DNA of 64,000 bases from Anoplopoma fimbria (Eukaryota > Chordata > Actinopteri > Perciformes > Anoplopomatidae), in assembly GCF_027596085.1 (NCBI RefSeq), contig NC_072458.1:18646384-18710383 (forward strand), in the 5' to 3' direction. The number at the start of each line of letters is the position of its first letter. Within the stretch, counting starts at the first letter, position 1. The notes below the pieces were generated by a model. That model was given only the letters and a program-made list of their open reading frames with translations, was not told the DNA's origin and searched no databases. Made by a program: the position numbers and the translations under genes. Of the stretch, positions 16,970 through 31,900 are shown piece after piece.

Positions 16970-17501
16970 TTGATCAGCTTGTCAAGAGCAACCGGCCCCC
17001 ATCTTGACATGATCTCCTCTGGGAAGAGCGTGTGTGTCCGTTCAGTGTGACATGTTGTGACAGAAACTGAGTGACGAGCCCCTTCGCAGCCCAACACCAG
17101 CCACTGCGGAGAGACTAATGATGACAGCTCTCAGGCCGTACACACACTGCTCTCTTTTTTCTCTCGTTCTCGCACACAGACACACTCACCGTGTCTTCCT
17201 CTCTCTCGCTCTCTTTGTTTCTTGTGTCTCTCCCTCGGCTACCTCTTCCTCTATCCTCTACCACACGCCCACACAGACAATGGCATCCTGTATATCGTCT
17301 CGCTGACACAAAGGCGCAAACACACACATTTACATGAAAACTCGGTGCATACACACACACACACACACACACACACATTCACATTCATGCAAACAGTCAT
17401 ACTAGTCTGACTGGAAAATATTCCCCAAACCCAAAGATGCACACATTTTTTTTTTCTTGCATTGTCTGTCTTTTTCTCAGACACACACACTCTGGCTTTT
17501 T

Positions 17502-17624
<123 letters not shown>

Positions 17625-18565
17625 CGCTGCACTACTCTCTCTGTCTTGGAATTTTACATTTTGATGAAGGAGGAAGCACTTCATCCAATCAGAGCAGTGG
17701 GAGCAGGGAGAGACCATCCGGGCGTAGACGGCAGGGTGGTTGGGATGCAGTTCGACTGAGCGTTGTCAGGGTCATCCTTACCCGCTCTTCCCCCCGGCAG
17801 CCCCTCGTCTGCGGGCAGCAGGTGGTACGATCCGCCAGGCTCGATAAGAACCCCTCCCCTCTGTCTCCTCCTCTTCTGTCAGTGCTAGGGTGTAGCTACT
17901 GATCCTATACTACAGCAGAGAGAGGGAGAGTGAGAGGGAGGAGGGACATCAGGTGTCACCGCTCTGCAACCCCAGTGAGGCTGCATTACCACGACAACCA
18001 GCTCCAGGGGTGCTGCCAGGTGAGTCTGAGGACACGCACATACTCTCACACGCAGACACTTTGACACACATGCTGTGCATGTTCACAAGGAAGTGATTCC
18101 ACACTGTTTTAACATGGGGATGAGTTGGATTGAACAGATTTGCATACACAGGTGTGCGGCCGATGATGTGCTCCAGGATGTGGGTATTGTCACTACAATA
18201 GTGTTTAACACTCCTAATACTGTAGTGTGTGAGCGTGTGCGTAGATGCAGTCAGCCTGTGTGTGTGTGTGTATGTTTCGTGCCAGCATGTACAGTATATG
18301 TGTGTGTGTACATACGGTGTCCCTCCCAGAGTGATGGTGGGAGACAAAGGGTCCCCTCTGTCTGGCGCTGTAGCAGCGCTCACGCCGACGCTGATGGGTG
18401 GGAAAGTTCTCTCCGTCAGCAATCACGTCTGATCGGAAAAGGAAAAGAAGTCAAATAGGTTGCCCCCCCCCCCCCCAAAACCCCCACCTTCCCACCCACC
18501 CATCGCTGTCGAAACACTCCTGACTCACGGTGATAGGAGGACACGGTCACAGCAGATGATCACCC

Positions 18566-18602
18566 GGTGGGTGGGGGTTTGGGGTTGGGGTGGGGGTGGG
18601 GG
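18566..18602 (+). repeat. G-rich tract, potential G-quadruplex
   Basis: Repeated GGTGGG/GGGGTT/GGGGGT runs meet the four-G-run quadruplex pattern. It lies about 550 bp downstream of the exon-A-like donor at 18019. Confidence 0.7.
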
Positions 18603-21379
18603 TGTTCTGAGGACACGGAGGCTGACAGAGAGGGAGGGATGGGGGGTGGGGGGGGTTGACGGTCATGACACTGCTGTAATGTGTGATAGACGTGTCATAA
18701 AGGATGAGGTGAAAACACATGTGGGGTCATCTGCCATTCACATGACTCTGTGCGTGTGTGTGTGTGTGTGTGTGTACGTGTGTGTGTGTGTGTGTACGTG
18801 TACGTGTGTGTGTACGTGTTTGTGTGTGAGGGATGAGAAAGACCGGGAGCAGGAGCGTAATGTGCAGAACTGCCGGCCATTACTGACCGATAAACCCAGA
18901 CAAAGGGCGGCGGATCATATGTGCAGTCTCGTGTCATACTGCGAGTGAGTGAGTGTGTACGTGGGTGGGGTGGGGGGGGGGGGAGTAAGGGGGAGGGTTC
19001 GTATGTTGAACGGTCACACATACGCAGGGCACCTCCGTAGGCATGTGCGTACAGTACGTCTGATCATCCCGTCTGAGACCGTCCTGTCTAGTGCCAGTCG
19101 TCTCTGAGGCTGATCACATGTGCGCACTGCGCTGCCGTGTTCTCGCTCCCTGACGCCCTTATTCAACCTGTCCCCGTTCGACAGCCATCCGTCATCCCTC
19201 TCCGACCCTCTCCAGCCTCATCCAGCACCCCTCCAGACTGGTTCAGCCCTGTTCGTATGACACAAAATTATCAATCCGCTCTTTGTGCCAACTACTGTAA
19301 GAGATGTGCTCTTTATCCTTACGTGGCCTTTGTTAAATCCTGCCCATGTGATTGCGGCTCTTTGTAGCCGAGGTGCAGTCGAGTGTATTTTGTAGTATGA
19401 AGATTTGCGTTTTAGGACCTTTGATGGTTAACAAATGCTGTATCAGATCGATAAAACTCTTAAATGGCAGTTTTCTGCATTCAAGGCCCATTTTCTTTGG
19501 ACAAAATATCTGTTATGTAAAAAGGGCAGATTCTATCATTTTCAGATCTTTTTTTTGTGGCATTTATTGGTAAGTACCCTGTGGGACATCAGTGGACAGC
19601 CGGGTTCGAACTCTGGACATACAGGTCGCGCATTCTCCTACAGTGACACTGGGCCATTCAGTGTGCAATAACCTGGAAAAGCAGAATTCCATATTTGACG
19701 GAGACGGCATCCCTTGGCCTTAAACATACGTGTTTTATATTACGAAGGACTGTGACATGTATGGGCTGTCATTCTCCGAGTATTGCATATATGATGGGAG
19801 CGGCGCACTCTAAGCCTATGGCTTCTCTGAAAACGAATGAACAGTGACCAAACTGCACAATCTGTGTAGAAAAATGGTGGCGACGAGGACAAGCTGTACA
19901 TTTTTCTCACAGTGCCCTTCTCTCCTCTCCCTCCTCTCCCATTTTATTCCATTTCTCACCCTTCCCCATTTTCTCTCCCTTCTTCTCTCTGCTCACACAT
20001 GCACACACTCATCCCCTCCTCCATATGTGAGCACTGACGAGCTGTAGGGCGTGCCCCCCCCCCCCTTTCACATACGTTATAAGCAAACCGTGCAGCGTAC
20101 ATACATTCACGACCATGTGGAGTTCACACATGGCTGCACAATAACTGACATGACGGCCTTCATATTCGTGGTTTGCAATGTGGGGCCTCTGCGCCGAGAA
20201 AAGACATCGGGGGCACAGAATCAGGATTCTTTGTCTATAATTCGGAGGTAAGTGTAGTCGCACGGTGACTGAAATGGTACTTTGTTGCGTACATGATGTC
20301 TGTAACGCTTGGAAATGGTGGCGTAAGCAACAATTACCCTAATTGAACATTCCAGAGCAGCCCTGCAAAATGGCTGCCGAGCCGGCACGCAGTCTGTGAT
20401 GGCCGACAAGAGTGTGTAGGTCTAAGGTGTGTGCGTGTATAGCTGCGCCTGTCTGTGTGTGTGTGCGCCTGTTTGTCTAGGTGTGTGTATGTTCTGCCTG
20501 TGTGTTTGTGCTAACTCTATGTGAGAGTAATCCTGCTTTTGCTTTTTTACTGACTGCTTTGTGTCGTTGGGGAAGTCTCTCCGCTCACCGGAGATCTCTG
20601 CTAATCCATAATTACCAACCTCAATATACCGAGAGCGTAGGAGCCATTATGTCAAACCGGCGTACTGTAACAGTTGATGATTGTGTTCCCTGGAACCTGT
20701 AAAAAGATCCTTTTAGCTTTTTAAAAATAAAACTCGGCTCTCCGCTTTAAATAGCGACGGCGCTGGGAGTCGCCCTTTCAGCTTCACGTCAGCCATCTTC
20801 AAAGCGGCGCCATTTTCACAGAATGTGTTTTACCAAAGAGCTGACCTTGTTGTTTCTTTACAGCTCTCCACCTCGCCAGCCCAGCACCCAGCCGGCCGCC
20901 CTGCCAGCCATCCAGCTTTCTACCCGTCAATCCACCCAGCAGGCCCGGCCCGGCCCTGCCCAGAACTGGCAACCTGCAGGAGTCATCAGGGTTAGTGCGC
21001 CTTTGGCACGCCTCCGTGCCAAAATCATCTGCAGGAATCAGGCAGGAACTTGTAAATTTAAAGATCTGCACTTAAACCAAAGGCCAGACAATCAAATAAT
21101 ATACTTACATTAGGGAAAGAGGGAGAGAGAAGGGGGGCGATCTCCATCCGTCCATAAAACACTGCTGCTGGTCCTGATTTATAACAGTCAATAGAACAAG
21201 TTAAGAGACATGCAGAGGTTTTATTGCAGCAAAAAAACCAAGGTTTCATTCTGTAATCTTAAACAAAGTCTATTGAGGGACTTTGTTTTGTTTGATGTAC
21301 GCGTATTTCTTTATGCTTTGACACAAAAAGAGCAATGACTCCTCTAAGGTCACTTCTCCAAAATACCTTTAAGAGACTT

Positions 21380-21381
<2 letters not shown>

Positions 21382-21471
<90 letters not shown>
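21382..21471. repeat. (CA)n microsatellite, about 90 bp
   Basis: Uninterrupted CA dinucleotides. Confidence 0.97.
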
Positions 21472-21473
<2 letters not shown>

Positions 21474-21770
21474 TTTGTACCGAGATAAGCAGCATTCTCT
21501 TATTCACATACCCACTTTTTCCTCCCATTCACATTAGACTACACGCACACAAAGAGCACAGATTAAAAGCATCGCAGGATTAAGTTAAAGCTGTGCCGTT
21601 TTTTTGCTAATAATTCAAATACTGCAAGTGCTAGCATTTTCTGCAGTTCATCAGGGAGACGCTGTAAAAAGACAAAGCTGAACTAAATGACTACCAGCTC
21701 TCGGGCCTTATCTCAACCGTGTGGGTGTGTCAACCGTGTGGGTGTGCGGCTGTGTGTGCTCAAGTGAGAA

Positions 21771-23500
<1,730 letters not shown>

Positions 23501-23577
23501 GGCTGCGTGAGAAAAGACGGAGGAGGCTTGTGAGGACTGTAAACTCATCTCCTAAAGATTTAGATAGATTTTCTGAG

Positions 23578-26130
23578 GTAAGTTCAACATGTATCTGGCG
23601 GATGACTTTGTCTTTAAAATCTTAGTAGCCCATTTTATGCTGAACATCTATGTCTACCTGATCTAGACACACCATATTGAAAATGAGCATGTTCTCCAAG
23701 TGTGTGCAATGTCTTGAGATGTTTTAATTAATTAAATCTAAGGCCTAATTTCATATGTTCAACCCACAATGCAAGTTTTATAGATTATTCATTTTCTATC
23801 AATGTGACTGATGCCGTAATTTGAAATTATTTAATGGCATAATTTGACATAAATTGAAATAAAATGAAATAATGCCACTATTTATGTAATTTTACACAAT
23901 GTTAATATGAATTACAGCAGTGCCTCTTATATTTTCCCATGTTTCATTTTTTTTTGTGATCACAGCGAGTTTAAGGCAGGCTATTTTAACACGATTGATA
24001 CAGTACCTCCTTTTTACATTTAATAACTTGCATTTTACATTTTATTCGGTCAGAAACAACATAGTTTTCACTGCTTTTTGTTCTATACTTTAGTTGTTAA
24101 ATTGATCTTCAATTCCGATCCAGATCGCATAAAAAAGCTTTTTTAATTTGTCTATATGAAACCTGCCTCTGTCTCTTTCTCTCTCTTTCCCCTGTAATTG
24201 ATTTCACACCTTTGAGCCTCACAATAGTTTCCTGAGTGCACTTATGGGAGAGATTCAGGACAAAGTCAGCTTGAGAGGTACCTCCATGTAGCACACAACA
24301 GCTGCCTACAATCCGGCACTGCTAATGTCCTGTTTGACCCTCAGCTAAACATACGTCTAATTGGGAGCACGGGGGCTAAAAAAAAAAAACTGAGGAGAGA
24401 GGAGCAGGACAAAGGATGGGGGGCTGGGAATGAGGGAGGAAGGAGAGGAGGAGATGGGAAGGAGCAGGTAAGAGAGAAAGCTGGTTATTAGGAAAAGAGA
24501 CGCTTTTCAAAAGATGGCATTTACTATTATACTCTCTCATCTTTCGCTTTCTTTCAAATCCTTCATTTGCTCAAAAAACGTCACGGACCATTGACGTTTC
24601 CCCCCTTCATTTCTCTCCGTATCACTCCATTTCCTGAACCAGCTGTTCACTCATCTGTTTCACTTTTGATCTGGATTCAGATTTTTTTTCCACCATATTC
24701 CTTCTCTACCTGCTTAACATTTTCCTTCTTCCTCCCTCATTCTTCAAACACCTGTCATTTTCTTTACAATAAGTGCTTTTTTAAAAATATAAAATCACCC
24801 TCTAAGGGAAGCTGCGATGACAGCGGATTGATCTCACACACAAATGCATAGCTCCAATATTGATGAATATTGATTATTTTTTCACACCGAGTACGCACGG
24901 AACATTATTCATATCCATCGCTCTCCGGCAAATCTCTCTTTACGCCGAGCAGCGGCGTGGATCTATAGCGTTCAGGTGGAGGAGGTCTCTCTCTGAAGCA
25001 TGTGGACGTTATCTTGAAACGAGGGGCTGGCTGCCATAGCAACCATATGATGAGGCAGGCAGGGCTATTTAAAGGAATTCAGCTGCTGCTCGCACTCCCG
25101 TCTGCTTCACACCGGTCCAGTGAAAGACAAAGAAGTAGATGTGAGGGAGAAGTATAGATCCTTTATGGTTCCACTCCTACAATCTAGTGTCTGGTATAAA
25201 AAGGATTTGGAATAAAACAAAATAATGTTTGCACGCTTTAGGAGTCTGAACATTTATTTAATTTGTCTTAACTCCTAATTTACAATCTCCTACGCATGAA
25301 ATTCAGGTTTGGTATTTTGTCCGACGCTCATTAGTATTCATGCTTGTGCCAATGCCAGTTAAATAAATCAGATTTAAATGCAGCATTTGCATTTAACAAA
25401 CACAGCCAAACACGTGAATGCACCATGTTGTAAGTTCGCTGAGAACATTTCTGCACACATTTAAAATCCATTCTCACATAAAATTGTGTATTATAGCCAA
25501 AGCTTTGCTTGCACAATCGTGGATATATTTTAACGGCGATGTGCTTATGCTTGAATTGTCTGCAGAAGGGGCCACTGTAATGTGACGTCTCAAATTATTC
25601 ATAATAAAAAAACAAAAAACATACCTTTCCTCTAGAGAGGCATTTCTCAGTGGACAGCAACACATGGAGAGACGAGTGTGAGAGGAAGAACAACTGCTGT
25701 GCACCTACAGTGCCTTGCATGCCAAAGGGAGGCAGAGCAAACAAAGGAAAGCAGCTTTTCTTACGCACATCTTTTAAACGCATATTTCTCTGTCGGATGG
25801 AGGAAATTGACATTTATTTCCCATCACTTACTGAGGGCGTTGCTGTATTTTAACTGAACCCCCCCCCTCATATGTCTCTGTGAACATTTAACTCTGCCGG
25901 TGCTTCATTTCTATTCTTTTCACCAAATAACCACCACAAGAATGCTGTTTAGAACAAAGTGTTCAGGTTATAGAGGTTAGATTTCTCAACAAAGTAAGAT
26001 GGAAAATATATTGTTTTTTAGATTGTGTAATGAGACACTTAGTCTGTACTGCTAGACTTACAGACGTTTGTACATAAAACCGTAGTAGTAGAGAGGCCGG
26101 ATAACAAAAACCAACACACTTAAATGTAGC
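23578..26130. other. intergenic block with promoter-like motifs
   Basis: No gene is seen. At 25029-25044 an RFX-type X-box (GGCTGCCATAGCAACC) is followed about 20 bp later by a TATA-like TATTTAAAG (25066-25074). The downstream sequence looks like a possible transcription start, but no open frame follows. The 25325-25415 segment is rich in ATTTGCAT-like and TAAATAAAT motifs. Confidence 0.3.
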
Positions 26131-26390
26131 GCTGAGACGACTAGTCCATAAATTGATGTAAATTGACAGGAAATGAATCAGCTATTCACTATTTTAATGA
26201 CCAATTCATCCTTAAATTTGTATAGGAAGTTTTAGCTTCTTAAATTTGATGCTTTTCTTTGTCTTTTTGTCATATTTTCTCTATTTTCCAACAATTGTAG
26301 AGACTATATATTTTATTGATCATAAACATTTAATTGAGAAAATACAATAAAAGAATAACGAATAATGATAATAGCTGTTAGTTGGAGCCA
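26131..26390 (-). mobile_element. diverged repeat of the GGCTGCAACTAA family
   Basis: It ends with the inverse of the GGCTCCAACTAACAGCT head. The body has the pattern of a very common fish repeat that alternates ATCGATTA-like and TCAGAAAATGG-like segments. A second diverged copy in the other orientation is at 58160-58440. The family is recalled from experience; the exact class is uncertain. Confidence 0.45.
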
Positions 26391-26822
26391 TCAACAGACT
26401 TCTGGCTGTTGTCCCAGAACAAGACACTGAACCCTGAAACGAGCACTGAAATCCAAAAGATTTAATGATCTGTAGGAATCCAGCTCACCGTGTCCGTTCT
26501 CACAGGGCTGATAGTTGATTCTTCCTCTCCTATAATGATTTTTAATGTCCCTTTTTTATCATGCTGATATTCTACAACGGTTTAATTTGAAGTGAGCAGT
26601 TATTGGTGAAACAGCCGGTGTTCTTTTATCACTCAGTTGAGCCCAGCGTGCCGTTCCGACGCCTGTGAGAGCAGTCGGGAAGATTTAAAGTGCTTCACGG
26701 AAGCAAAATTACGAGTGACCTCTCTCGTAACACTCCCTCTGCTCTTCGCTCCGCTCTTTATCTCATTCTAATCCCAACTCATTTCATATGCTAAGTAAAA
26801 AGCTTATATCCCTCTTCACTGT

Positions 26823-26825
<3 letters not shown>

Positions 26826-26872
<47 letters not shown>
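26826..26872. repeat. (CA)n microsatellite
   Basis: About 47 bp of uninterrupted CA. Confidence 0.96.
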
Positions 26873-26874
<2 letters not shown>

Positions 26875-27278
26875 CCCTCATTGCCAGGGTGTGATTATAA
26901 AATTTGCATAGAGGATGTTGTCAGAGCTGCAGAGTGCAGAAGCACCAGAGCTGAAGCAAAGTGGGGGGGCTTTGCGGGTGGTCTAATGCCTGTCAGGTGT
27001 AGAAAGGTGGAGCAGAGACTCCCAGAATCCCTCACGTCTCGATTATTTTATGACAAGAGCTCATCGAGAGGAGCTCAGAGAAAGTTCCCCCTCATGTCTG
27101 ACCTCTTAACAGTTTCCTTTTAATCTAATTTGCATGTTCTGGGTTTTTTTCCATTGTCACAGATGTAGCGAAGAAAGAGGGAGAGATGACTCTACAACCC
27201 AATGGGGGGGGGGACTCAATGAGATTGGAACCACTTCTCTGCTCTCCAATGGGGAAAAAACCTCTTCCACCATCAGAG

Positions 27279-27292
27279 CGCCATCTGCTGGC
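27279..27292 (-). promoter_or_regulatory. CTCF-like motif
   Basis: The minus strand reads GCCAGCAGATGGCG, a full match to the CTCF core. It lies about 1.5 kb upstream of topaz1. Together with the motif at 684 it could delimit the abhd5-side desert; occupancy is inference. Confidence 0.45.
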
Positions 27293-28202
27293 TCGGTGGG
27301 GCGGGACAGCTGGTGTTGTGAATCAGGCCGCCACAATCTAAGGACCGGCTACTTCCCAACACCAGGGTCTCACCCTCACCCCTCTCTTCCTCACATCACA
27401 CACTCTCACCCCGGTCTTGAAGGAGTCAGTCAGCATTTACTTCAAATTGCTGCTATATACTCTCTTGTGCCTGATGTAATGGTGATCAAGAACTTGTAAT
27501 ACTATGACTTTTATCTGTGTGAAGTGTTTTTCCTTTGCATCATATGCCCTTCGAATTACGAATCAGGACAAAAAAGTACAACAAATAGGAAATATTCCAA
27601 ATAAAAATGTAAAACTATATCACACAACATACAACGAGAATAAATGCCATGAATTAAGATCAAAACAAGTTTTTCCCAAATAAATAAATTAAATATGCAT
27701 AAAAAAATGACTGGTGTTTGTTCTTCAATGAAAATAGTTACTATTAAAGGCTGAGCTTCATATTGAGTTGTCTTAGCATATAATTCAGTTTTTTTTTATA
27801 TACTGTATTGTATTGTATCATTTTTGTCTCTGAACACAAAGCAGAAGGTAAAATGTTCTCTTGTTTCATGTTTTAGGCATTTACTTTATTTGAGTATTTT
27901 TATGCAAAGGCAGTGCTCCACCAGAAAATTACCTGGATAAAAATGTATTACTCACTTTTTCCAGTAGATCTTAATCCCAGCACCACACTATTACTAATTA
28001 CATTTCCTGTTTATCAATGTTCCTACACAAAATACTTGTCTAATAGGCTGCCCCCTCCCAGTGTGTGCAGGGTCAGTTTCAGCTCTGTACTAGTCCTATC
28101 ACAATTTTTGCACATCTCATATCAGTTTCAGGTGTAAGACCTATGATAAATATAATAGAATAAACACAAAGGGTCAGCAAGCTAATGTAAAATATCATGA
28201 TA

Positions 28203-28433
28203 CAGTACCAGTCAAAAGTTTGGACACACCTTCTCATTCAACTACTTTGAAGAATGTAAAATATAAAACATATTCTGGTTTGTTGAGCATTTGTTTGTTT
28301 ACCACATAATTCCATATGTGTTCCTTCATAGTTTGGATGTCTTCAATATTAATCTACAATGTAGAAAAAAATAAAAATAAAAATAAAGAAAAACCATTGA
28401 ATGAGAAGGTGTGTCCAAACTTTTGACTAGTAG
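28203..28433. mobile_element. MITE copy 2 (inverted relative to copy 1), upstream of topaz1
   Basis: It starts CAGTACCAGTCAAAAGTTTG after a TA and carries the same interior block as copy 1 in reverse complement. The 3' TIR is eroded (TTTTGACTAGTAGG). It lies about 375 bp upstream of the topaz1 start codon. Confidence 0.85.
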
Positions 28434-28654
28434 GTTCAATCTTTTTTTGTTTTCACTTCCTTTTCTTTTCTCGCTTTATGGTTGTAGTTTACACATATAT
28501 GTCTTTATGCCTTGTTTTTTATTAATTTATATAGAATTTAATTTAACTAGTCAATAATTTATTTTGTTTTTGATTTCTTCATTTTATTCAATTTGTTATA
28601 AATTAAAAAAACACCATTTTAATGAGAGCTGAGTTGTATGCTTAATTGACACTT

Positions 28655-28666
28655 CGCGCATGCGCA
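28655..28666. promoter_or_regulatory. NRF1-type site in the topaz1 promoter
   Basis: GCGCATGCGCAG is a near-perfect palindromic NRF1 site, placed about 145 bp upstream of the topaz1 ATG in a locally GC-rich stretch with no TATA box. NRF1 sites are typical of TATA-less germline and housekeeping promoters. Confidence 0.6.
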
Positions 28667-28808
28667 GAACGGCCGGCACACCTTCGCTCCATGGCGACTT
28701 GTAGTTCATAAATCTGAGCAGCAGGGGAAACATGAACGCTAGGGGCCGCTTCAGTTACGCAGTGGGACGTTTGCGCTAGCTTTTCGGCAGCATTTTTAAA
28801 CTGTCAGC

Positions 28809-28986
28809 ATGTTGCCGTCTTCTAACCGGGTGAAACTCAACCGGGCCGTCGGGCGGCTGAACGTGGAGCCGCGCCGGAGACGCCCGCCGAGGTCGGCCCG
28901 TGTCCATGGCAACAACAGCGAGCCCGTTCGAACGTCTCCAACTGATAAAGCGGGCCCGGGAAAAAATGTGGCGGAGAGTTGCGTAG
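28809..28986 (+). CDS. topaz1: topaz1 exon 1 (start exon)
   Basis: The ATG at 28809 opens 59 codons of Arg/Pro-rich basic sequence and ends GTAG/gtacgc in phase 1. This joins AC/GTTGAT of exon 2 as an Asp codon. The intron begins with repeated TACGTAG and TACGCAAAAA units (28983-29050). Confidence 0.8.
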
Positions 28987-31900
28987 GTACGCAAAAAAAG
29001 AGAATTACGTAGCTACGCAAAAAACGAAAAGAGTTACGTAGTTTGCGTAACGTGGAGCATGGAGGTGTGTTTGTTTGCTAGCCGTGTTAGCTAGCTGACC
29101 AGTAAGTCACTGGTATTGAACTCCCAATTAAGGTTTTTTATTTTTTTTAATTGAGTATATCTTGGTGGGTAAAAGTTTTTATTTCACTTTTGCTGTTTTG
29201 TTTTTAAAAAAATGTTTTTGTTTTGTGTGTTGCAACATGTGATTATGCTAAGCTAACGGCTAACACTGATAAACATGTTAGTTACTTTATGTGTTTTCTG
29301 TGCAGGGGATAACTTTAGTGGGTTATTTATGTTAAGTACAACATACAAAACACATTTACAGACTATAATATATATATACATGTATATTATATATACAGTA
29401 CCAGTCAAAAGTTTGGACACATATTTTTATTTTTTTCTACATTGTAGATTAATATTGAAGACATCCAATCTATGAAGGAACACATATGGAATTATGTGGT
29501 AAACAAACAAATGCTCAACAAACCAGAATATGTTTTATATTTTAGATTATTCAAAGTAGTTGAATGAGAAGGTGTGTCCAAACTTTTGACTGGTACTGTA
29601 TGTTGACTATAATGAGTTAAATAAGAGGATAAAAGCAGCTAAAACTAGCTTTTTGTCTCATTATCCAATTGAAATTGGTGGGAATCCATTTCTGTGTATG
29701 CACGCAAACACCTAAATGTGGTGATTAAATGGGTGCATTTAGTCCCTAATGATACAAGATGGTGTTTCACTTCAATTTGACCAAATTTTGTTTCCACTTG
29801 TAGACGTTGATAGAAACCCACACCCGAGCCCCGCTGGACATGCTGGTTCAGAGGACTATTTAAGAAGAGCCGGCTTTGGTCTCTGTGGTGGCTGTAAATG
29901 CATTTCCCCCCAGCAGAAGACATTGGGCGAACAGGGGCCAAACAGCAGTAACCTGGGGTCAGAGCACCCTACAGTTCAGGTTAAGAGCGGGAGGGGAAAA
30001 AACACAGTCACTGAGACCTCTAAGAAGATTTTCATATGGATAAACCAGTATCCGAAGGTGACGCTTTGCGACGTAGCTCAAAAATGTGATGCTCCTAGTC
30101 GCGACTGTGGCTACGTGTTACCGGATGTTCTCAAGACCAAGGTCGTGCGCTGCTTCAAGCAGGAGATGAGAGCTGGGTTTCCGTTCAGGCCTGGTTGTTT
30201 CTTGCACAACCACCGCAAAAGTGAGGGAAGCGCTCTGGCTCAAAATAGCAAGTTTATTCCCAGGGTTCAGTCTGAGAAGAGCGTCCGTCGGTCTCAGAGT
30301 CTGAACGAACACCAAGGACGCACAGATGTGCAGACGTTATCCGGTTGTTGGACAGGTGAAAGCTCTGCAACCTGTTCTGCTTCTCTCTCACTAGGTGAAC
30401 GTACAAAAAAGGGGGAGTGCAGGACTGGCATGTGGGACAGAGATGTGGAGGAGGGCCCTGGGCCAGGATCCTGCCAGATAGGAGCGGAGATTCACAGAGA
30501 CAAGAGAATAAAGCTTGGAGATGGTGTTCAAAATGGTATATTGCCATCCCATCCGGATTCAGAAAGCAACGGCTGCGAAGATCCAGCAAAAACTGACTCT
30601 GGAGACGAAGAGAAAACATGCTTTTTCACATCTGCCGACAGTCAGTCATGTTTAGGTTTAGGGCACGCTGTTGTGGGCAGCAGCTCTTTCGTCTCCGCTG
30701 TAAAAGAAAACTGTGTCCACGAAAGGACTTGTGGTGAGATTGAGAATCCAACAGAAACGGATGCAGCACAGATGTCATCAGAAGTGTTGCATCAGGGGAA
30801 GGAGGCGGATGAGCTAGAGTCATTCACCTGCCAGAGAGTGAGGGCCTATTTCAGAAAAATAAAATTAACGTGTGCACGCACATACATGTCCTGGCCCTTC
30901 TCCAACGGTGGCTGGACCCGTAGAGTACATGCTGGCACCACAGGATGTCCAGCAAAACCTATAGATCCATCAGCTGGAGATAATGGCTCTCTGTTGGATC
31001 AAAATCAGACGGGTCTATCCAGCAACCGAGCCAATGACTTGCTCCCAGCTGCACCTTACGCCCACCAGGTGTCTCATCGAAATGGAGAGAGGCGAGAGGA
31101 GGACGGAGAAAGCGTTTCAGAAGAGAGAAGGGAGTTTGCACCTCACTTTACGGAGGCAGGAGCATCGTTAGCCAGTCTTCACTCGGATGCGTCGGCCGTC
31201 CTTTCCAACCCAAGTCGGCGTGGAAGAGAGCGTGTCACAGCCTCATCGTCACCGGTTAACCGACCTGAAACTGACAGATACGTGTCTACTCTTTCCCCCT
31301 CGGCTCTCGGCCTGAGTGACTGTGAAACCGCCACTACTTTCTCTCCCATGTCGTCTCCATTCACGGTCGGCGGTTTGAGCAGCCTCTCGGCCACGCCGTC
31401 CTCTCTCCCACCTTCATGGTTCCCACTGAAGAAAGTGAAAGGTGTTGAGATGGCTGATTCTGCGAGTGCACCACTAACGTCCTGTTCACCCAAATGTGTG
31501 GTCAGAGCTGTAGAAGAAACATTGTTATACTTTGAAGGAACCCAAAGGACTTCATTGACTTCATCCTCTGACTCTTTTTATTCATGCGAGTCCTCCTCTC
31601 TTCCCCCTCAACACGACCAAGAGAGCGATGACAGACTTTTCCCAGGCAGGAACACATCTGACACAGGGCCCTTTAACCACGTGGTTGTCAAAGAGAGATC
31701 GTTGCACAGCGTCCTCACTGAAAAGTGTGTAGAAACGGACTCAGATGAGGTTTTGCTTACACCAATGATCTCTCCTGTCGCTTCACGACGAGGGCCCTCG
31801 GGGACAAGCCTCCTACACCAGACAACAGGCTGTTCAGATGAAGGTGATGAAGAGGAGGAGGAGGAGATGAACAAAGGCACCAGAAAACATAAAATGTCTC

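Noticed and set aside
19596..19680. GGGTTCGAACTC, a tRNA B-box-like motif
   Set aside because: No matching A-box or cloverleaf arms, so not a tRNA gene; at most an old SINE remnant.
26400..26460. Possible tRNA-SINE fragment (AACAAGACACTGAACCCTG)
   Set aside because: Resembles part of common fish SINEs but is too short and diverged to support.
27134..27499. 121-codon open frame
   Set aside because: No recognisable domain. The frame passes through the CTCF-like motif and a G-run; kept only as a possible non-coding exon.
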